From assembly GCA_026419655.1 (NCBI GenBank), contig JANZZA010000467.1, positions 1-8,228 on the forward strand: DNA of 8,228 bases, written 5' to 3'. A program made the position numbers and the translations under genes. Positions 5,901-8,228 of this stretch are shown piece after piece. The notes under the pieces were generated by a model. That model searched no databases. It had not been told where the DNA came from and saw only the letters and a program-made list of their open reading frames with translations. How positions within the stretch are numbered: the stretch's first letter is position 1; each line of letters begins with the position of its first letter. The stretch comes from Armatimonadota bacterium (GTDB lineage: Bacteria; Armatimonadota; Zipacnadia; Zipacnadales; FEN-943).

Positions 5901-7671
5901 CTTCAACCTGGGCGTCGCTAACATGCGGCGCAGAAAGACCCGCACCGGCCTGACCGCCGCCACCATCGTGCTGCTTACCTTCACTGTGCTGAGCTTTTCT
6001 TCGGTCAAGTCGTACCTGCGGCTCAACCAGGTCCGGCTTACGCGCCCACCAGCCTATCAGGGCGTGCTGCTGCGCGACCGCGGGTGGCTCTCCCTCGAAG
6101 AGCCTACCACCTATATCGTGGAGAATGAGTACGGTCGCACCGCCACCATTGCTCCGCGGGCATGGTTTATCAGCTCCGACCTGCGAAAGGAATTGACAAT
6201 AGACGTGGCGTCCGCGGCCGACCCAACGAAGACCTACTCGGTAAACGTGCTGCTCGGCCTCACACCCCAGGAGCGGCACGTGATGCCGGTCCAGGAGGCC
6301 CTGGTTGCCGGCAGATGGCTGGAGTCGGGAGAGCGTCACAGTGCAGTAATACCCGAGTCAGCGGCAGCCGCTTTGGGGATTGGCCCACAAAACATCGGCT
6401 CGGCGGAAATCCGTCTGTTCGGCACCCGCTACCGGGTAGTGGGCATCCTCGACGAGAGCCGTTTCCGAAACTTGCAGGACCTCGACGGGGAGACCATGAC
6501 GCCCGTCAACTACTCGATGCTGCGGCCCGAGATTCTCAAGCAGATAGAGGAAATGGCCAAGCAACGAGAGCAGCTCGGGACATCCACGGCCGGGTCGTTG
6601 CTGCAGGAATACGTCCATTATGCACCAGACCGGTGCATCGTCCTGCCGTACGAGAGGGTACTGGAGCTTGGCGGGACGCTGCGCTCGATAGCCGTGCGGT
6701 TTGCGGACGGGCAGGCAGCGGCTGAAGCCGTTGGCCGAATGATGAAGCGATTTGCCCTCACCATCTACGCAGGCCTCGGCCGGGACACGTATCTGTTCAG
6801 TTCTGTGGGGATGACTGCATTGACGGGCCTGGAGAACCTGATCATCCCAATAGTTATTGCCGCGCTCATTGTGTTGAACACCATGCTTGGGGCCGTCCAC
6901 GAGCGCGTGAAGGAGATTGGGATATATAGCTCGCTGGGCCTGGCGCCAGCGCATGTTTCAATGCTTTTCCTGGCCGAGGCAGCCGTCTTCGCCAATTTAG
7001 GGGCCATCGTAGGCTACCTGATGGGCCAGACGCTGGCAAAGATTCTTGCTACCACAGGTCACCTGGCCGGCCTGGAACTGAACTACTCTTCGACCTCTGC
7101 GGTGGCCGTCACAGCTCTGGTTGTGGCAATTGTGCTGCTGAGCACTGTGTACCCGTCGCGTCGGGCCTCGCAGATTGCCGCGCCCGCCATGGAGCGCAAG
7201 TGGTCCCTGCCACAGCCCGAAGGCGACGTGATGGTGCTGCGGCTGCCCTTTACGGTGACGGGCCGGGACGCCTGGGGCGTGGCGGAGTTTATGCGGGAGT
7301 TTTTTGAGGAATACGTGGGCTTCGCTGGCGGAGAGTTTGTGGCCGATGATGTGCGGGTGGAAAGCCTGCTGACAGACCGCGGCGAAGGCGTAGCGGTGCG
7401 ATTGCGAATGTGGCTGGCGCCCTACGACCTTGGAGTGAGCCAGAACTTTGAGATGACCTGCACGCCCACACCCGACGAGGACATCTACGAGATAACTATT
7501 CGCCTGGAGCGCCTCTCCGGCGACATGACGTCCTGGCGCAAAACAAATACGCTTTTCATGGCCTCCATCCGCAAGCAGTTCCTTATCTGGCGAACAGTGC
7601 CAGTCGGGGAAAAGGCAGCCTACGCTGACCGGGCTGAGGAACTACTCAAGGGAGCCAAGAGCCTGGCATAA
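2968..7671 (+). CDS. M28 peptidase-like (probably inactive) / MacB-FtsX permease fusion protein
   Basis: A 1567-residue envelope protein. Domains in order: signal peptide (about 1-22); M28 aminopeptidase-like fold (about 35-315) containing a PA-type domain (about 120-225); charged helical insertion (317-404); remainder of the M28 fold (about 410-550); unrecognised extracytoplasmic region (about 583-865) ending in a helical hairpin (800-850); membrane helices near 867-886, 895-915 and 926-947; basic cytoplasmic segment with RRRKTR (987-992); membrane helix 995-1013; MacB-type periplasmic domain (about 1015-1285, with RYRVVGIL at 1154-1161); FtsX core with helices near 1289-1309, 1331-1357 and 1376-1394, the coupling segment HERVKEIGIYSSLG (1311-1324) and YPSRRAS (1395-1401); cytoplasmic C-terminal domain (1410-1567). 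This topology is self-consistent with an exported N-terminus and cytosolic C-terminus. M28 active-site positions are degenerate: the HxD His is F253, the bridging Asp region reads GAES (266-269), the catalytic EE pair is H300-F301 and the final His is D522; D255 and D422 remain. It is therefore likely a binding/sensing domain on an ABC-type permease. No ATPase gene is seen here. ATG 2968 is chosen for the signal peptide; its ribosome site (AAGGG, 2954-2958) is weak. Confidence 0.9.
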   Translation: MVIRPCVVLLLALGSAGAWTFAARPVSYETIDEALDLGRVRKNVEYFASLGSRVSGYPGNEAAAEYILARFKALGLETYVQEFDMPTPLDEGCTLEVGGKQFEVGALWPNLVRTCQVPPEGLTGPLIYVGKGDLTDFDGKPVENAIVLMDFNTGQNWLNAPLLGAAAVVFLQPPTTTRGEAETKFLQCPVSVPRFYARGDAVAQLLALAASGTPAATIRSRVSWVNRTNRNILGILRGADAELSKEALIFSAFYDSISVVPRWAPGAESASGIAALLELARLYSAHRPARSIVFLATSGHFEALAGAREFVRLWGQEPRRERERNKRLRQLERALADLQADKTAIDRELAALARKEADLRSRGMSLPAHERVIHIGQLELTPEQGRQRKARDDRDIARLRSYIEIWNRLNQFDRIHLFVGLDLSSHSPQLGIFSCGWYFNQSHLLRFYSPLGKSMADWAEQAAEQLGLDASRCFADGINPIKGREWYTFFPGKVAFDHEMMIRGGRPGVTLATANDSRNLVDTPLDTPDQMDWEALGQQVRLSACLLYEMANAPDLRQEALKRVEALKKMCDLIDVRGSVLEFRRRQSFVPNTPVPHALVIVQGTSRIMMGVHTTVLAMANESSEFELAGEMQSMSGLLEAYRFDETGRIIYAPDRGADGDKKYPRDVYGRAGLRRPVIVFPCVATDIYDLVDERYFQTLRQLYVYDARDYAEPMSFGYSLGKTGVQSEFPSYVEPCAVIYSQPDVQLQVTMSMGLLGVRLVLINATEKRPTGEGFPAAETPTIAMTSLKVASDMWLLDESRLEKLRRNGIRNRRLDELHDAARASLDAAREALQARQYSRAVAAARHAWGYESRAYPDVQRTAIDVIKGVLFYLALLLPFAFFAERLFIHSRTVIGLILGTVGMFLVVFIALYFVHPAFALTTAPPIILLSFIIMALAVLVIAIVTAKFNAELKQMKQARGGVHEADVGRLSALSAAFNLGVANMRRRKTRTGLTAATIVLLTFTVLSFSSVKSYLRLNQVRLTRPPAYQGVLLRDRGWLSLEEPTTYIVENEYGRTATIAPRAWFISSDLRKELTIDVASAADPTKTYSVNVLLGLTPQERHVMPVQEALVAGRWLESGERHSAVIPESAAAALGIGPQNIGSAEIRLFGTRYRVVGILDESRFRNLQDLDGETMTPVNYSMLRPEILKQIEEMAKQREQLGTSTAGSLLQEYVHYAPDRCIVLPYERVLELGGTLRSIAVRFADGQAAAEAVGRMMKRFALTIYAGLGRDTYLFSSVGMTALTGLENLIIPIVIAALIVLNTMLGAVHERVKEIGIYSSLGLAPAHVSMLFLAEAAVFANLGAIVGYLMGQTLAKILATTGHLAGLELNYSSTSAVAVTALVVAIVLLSTVYPSRRASQIAAPAMERKWSLPQPEGDVMVLRLPFTVTGRDAWGVAEFMREFFEEYVGFAGGEFVADDVRVESLLTDRGEGVAVRLRMWLAPYDLGVSQNFEMTCTPTPDEDIYEITIRLERLSGDMTSWRKTNTLFMASIRKQFLIWRTVPVGEKAAYADRAEELLKGAKSLA

Positions 7672-7686
7672 CTAACACCCGCCTCC

Positions 7687-7711
7687 GCCTGGCTTGCGGC
7701 AGCAACCAGGC
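7687..7711 (+). terminator. Hairpin 15 nt after the FtsX fusion stop codon
   Basis: GCCTGG (7687-7692) pairs with CCAGGC (7706-7711), and TTGC (7694-7697) with GCAA (7702-7705), around a GGCA loop with a single bulged C at 7693. That gives 10 base pairs starting shortly after the TAA at 7669-7671. The downstream tract is CTCTTAAAG, poor in T, so it is either a weak intrinsic terminator or a 3'-end stabilising hairpin. Confidence 0.45.
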
Positions 7712-8020
7712 CTCTTAAAGTGGCAGCAGCCGCTCTCTTCCGCCCAAGCCCGTCACGCGCCGCAGCTATCATCGCTTGCAGAGTCAACCAAGGCCGCACG
7801 CCGCTTGCGCCCGCGCTACTAAGCTCAGGCGAGCCAGCATCCCCTACCCGTCCACCACTCTCCATAAGCCCTGACCCGCCACGACAGCAGTAGAGAGTAC
7901 AGTCTCTTTTTGATCACTGTGTAAAGCTCGGCCCGAAGCAGCTTCCGGTCCGTTCACATCACAGGTCTGGTCCCGCAACCTATACCGCACAGAGCGACTG
8001 AGCCGCGAAACGAGCACTCT
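7712..8020. other. Non-coding spacer before the right-edge gene
   Basis: No credible protein gene, tRNA or other RNA gene is recognisable. Frames that are open on the minus strand have neither ribosome sites nor protein-like composition. The only structures noted are the small T-tracted hairpin at 7892-7911 and a short GAAG/CTTC hairpin near 7935-7945. Composition is C-rich on the plus strand up to about 7880, unlike the coding region before it. Confidence 0.5.
7892..7911 (+). terminator. Weak intrinsic-terminator-like hairpin with T5 tract
   Basis: AGAGA (7892-7896) pairs with TCTCT (7903-7907) around a 6-nt loop, and the stem runs directly into further Ts (7908-7911), so the 3' arm is followed by a U-rich end in RNA. 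The stem is only 5 bp and not GC-rich, and it sits 220 bp after the nearest stop codon. It could be the real 3' end of the large gene's transcript or of an unrecognised small RNA. Confidence 0.3.
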
Positions 8021-8062
8021 CCAGCGGTCACTTCACTATAGTGTGCAAGCCGAGTGACCTGG
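8021..8062. promoter_or_regulatory. Nested inverted repeat with embedded TATAGT, upstream of the secreted-protein gene
   Basis: GGTCACT (8026-8032) and AGTGACC (8053-8059) form a perfect 7-bp inverted repeat. CCA (8021-8023) and TGG (8060-8062) extend it after a 2-nt bulge. Inside lies the 10-bp perfect palindrome CACTATAGTG (8034-8043), whose TATAGT (8037-8042) matches a -10 box at 5 of 6 positions; no good -35 is visible at the usual distance. The layout suggests an operator overlapping a promoter, or an RNA hairpin in the leader of the gene that starts 79 bp further on. Function is inferred from position and symmetry. Confidence 0.4.
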
Positions 8063-8127
8063 CCTCGATGAGGCGCCGCAGCCAGACATACGTGGAAAAA
8101 GACGCTGTTAGACGTTCCAGGGCGTGA

Positions 8128-8132
8128 GGAGG
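8128..8132 (+). promoter_or_regulatory. Ribosome binding site GGAGG for the right-edge gene
   Basis: GGAGG at 8128-8132, within GAGGAGG, stands 8 nt before ATG 8141. This is the same motif and spacing as at the TTG start of the 716 gene. It is the main support for calling a gene at the window edge. Confidence 0.7.
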
Positions 8133-8140
8133 CAAAGCCG

Positions 8141-8228
8141 ATGCGGCGCGCAAGGTTCGCAGGAGGGATAGTGGTTGTGGCGGTGACAGCGACGGCCAGC
8201 ACACCCTGTGCCGTACTGTGCGCCCGCC
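8141..8228 (+). CDS. N-terminus of a putative exported protein (3' end off window)
   Basis: ATG at 8141 opens a frame of 29 codons plus one base to the window edge without a stop. The peptide begins MRRARF, followed by the hydrophobic run AGGIVVVAVTATAS and then small residues and cysteines (TPCAVLCA). This is the charge-then-hydrophobic pattern of a Sec signal peptide; cleavage could fall after ATA, ASTP or near the cysteines, and a lipobox is not clear. A strong GGAGG with 8-nt spacing precedes it. Too little is present to name the protein. It lies 469 bp after the FtsX fusion gene behind hairpins, so it is probably transcribed on its own. Confidence 0.65.
   Translation, partial: MRRARFAGGIVVVAVTATASTPCAVLCAR

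Noticed and set aside
5248..6339. A 363-codon open frame on the minus strand
   Set aside because: It is antisense to the well-supported FtsX fusion gene. The product is rich in Gly, Arg, His and Gln with no domain pattern, which is typical of a shadow frame in high-GC DNA.
6358..6954. A 198-codon minus-strand open frame
   Set aside because: It is antisense to the periplasmic and FtsX part of the large gene, with no ribosome site and non-protein-like composition.
7620..8202. Minus-strand open frames of 81 and 82 codons after the large gene
   Set aside because: One overlaps the 3' end of the fusion gene and its hairpin. The other runs antisense through the inverted repeat and the well-supported start at 8141. 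Neither has a ribosome site.
1..8228. CRISPR array, insertion sequence, prophage or defence system
   Set aside because: No spaced direct repeats, transposase-like frames, terminal inverted repeats or recognisable defence proteins were seen on either strand.

Overview
The window is a high-GC bacterial chromosome segment (about 60% by eye) dominated by envelope proteins. It holds two complete genes and two genes cut by the window edges. The mix is a LamG-type secreted protein, a multi-pass DUF6785/DUF6784-type membrane protein, and a giant M28-peptidase-like/FtsX permease fusion. Together with long intergenic gaps, a TTG start and strong GGAGG ribosome sites, this resembles Armatimonadota, Planctomycetota or a related uncultured phylum. 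That placement is inferred from gene content only; there is no rRNA or other marker here.

Layout. Positions 431 to 1 on the minus strand encode the N-terminal 143 residues of a secreted protein with a signal peptide and the start of a LamG/concanavalin-like jelly-roll; the gene continues off the left edge. A 284-bp intergenic region separates it from a divergent plus-strand gene (716-2710), a 664-residue polytopic membrane protein of the DUF6785/DUF6784 type that starts at TTG behind a GGAGG. A 257-bp gap rich in hairpins (2711-2967) follows. Then comes the central feature, a 1567-residue protein (2968-7671). A hairpin at 7687-7711 closes that gene. A 469-bp non-coding stretch with a second terminator-like hairpin and a nested inverted repeat leads to the start of another secreted protein at 8141, which runs off the right edge.

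The central protein reads, from the N-terminus: signal peptide; M28-type aminopeptidase fold with a PA domain; an ~88-residue charged helical/coiled-coil insertion inside the peptidase fold; the rest of the M28 fold; an unrecognised ~280-residue extracytoplasmic region; three membrane helices; a MacB/FtsX-type module (membrane helix, periplasmic domain, three-helix FtsX core); and a ~150-residue C-terminal cytoplasmic domain. Aligned by eye to Aeromonas aminopeptidase, three of the five metal ligands and the catalytic Glu are clearly substituted, and a fourth ligand (the bridging Asp) is lost or replaced by Glu. The peptidase part is therefore probably a non-catalytic binding or sensing domain tied to an ABC-type mechanotransmission permease. 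No ATP-binding subunit is encoded in the window.

The genes do not form an obvious operon: they are separated by 257-469 bp and one is divergent. Their link is the shared envelope location. A joint function is speculation.
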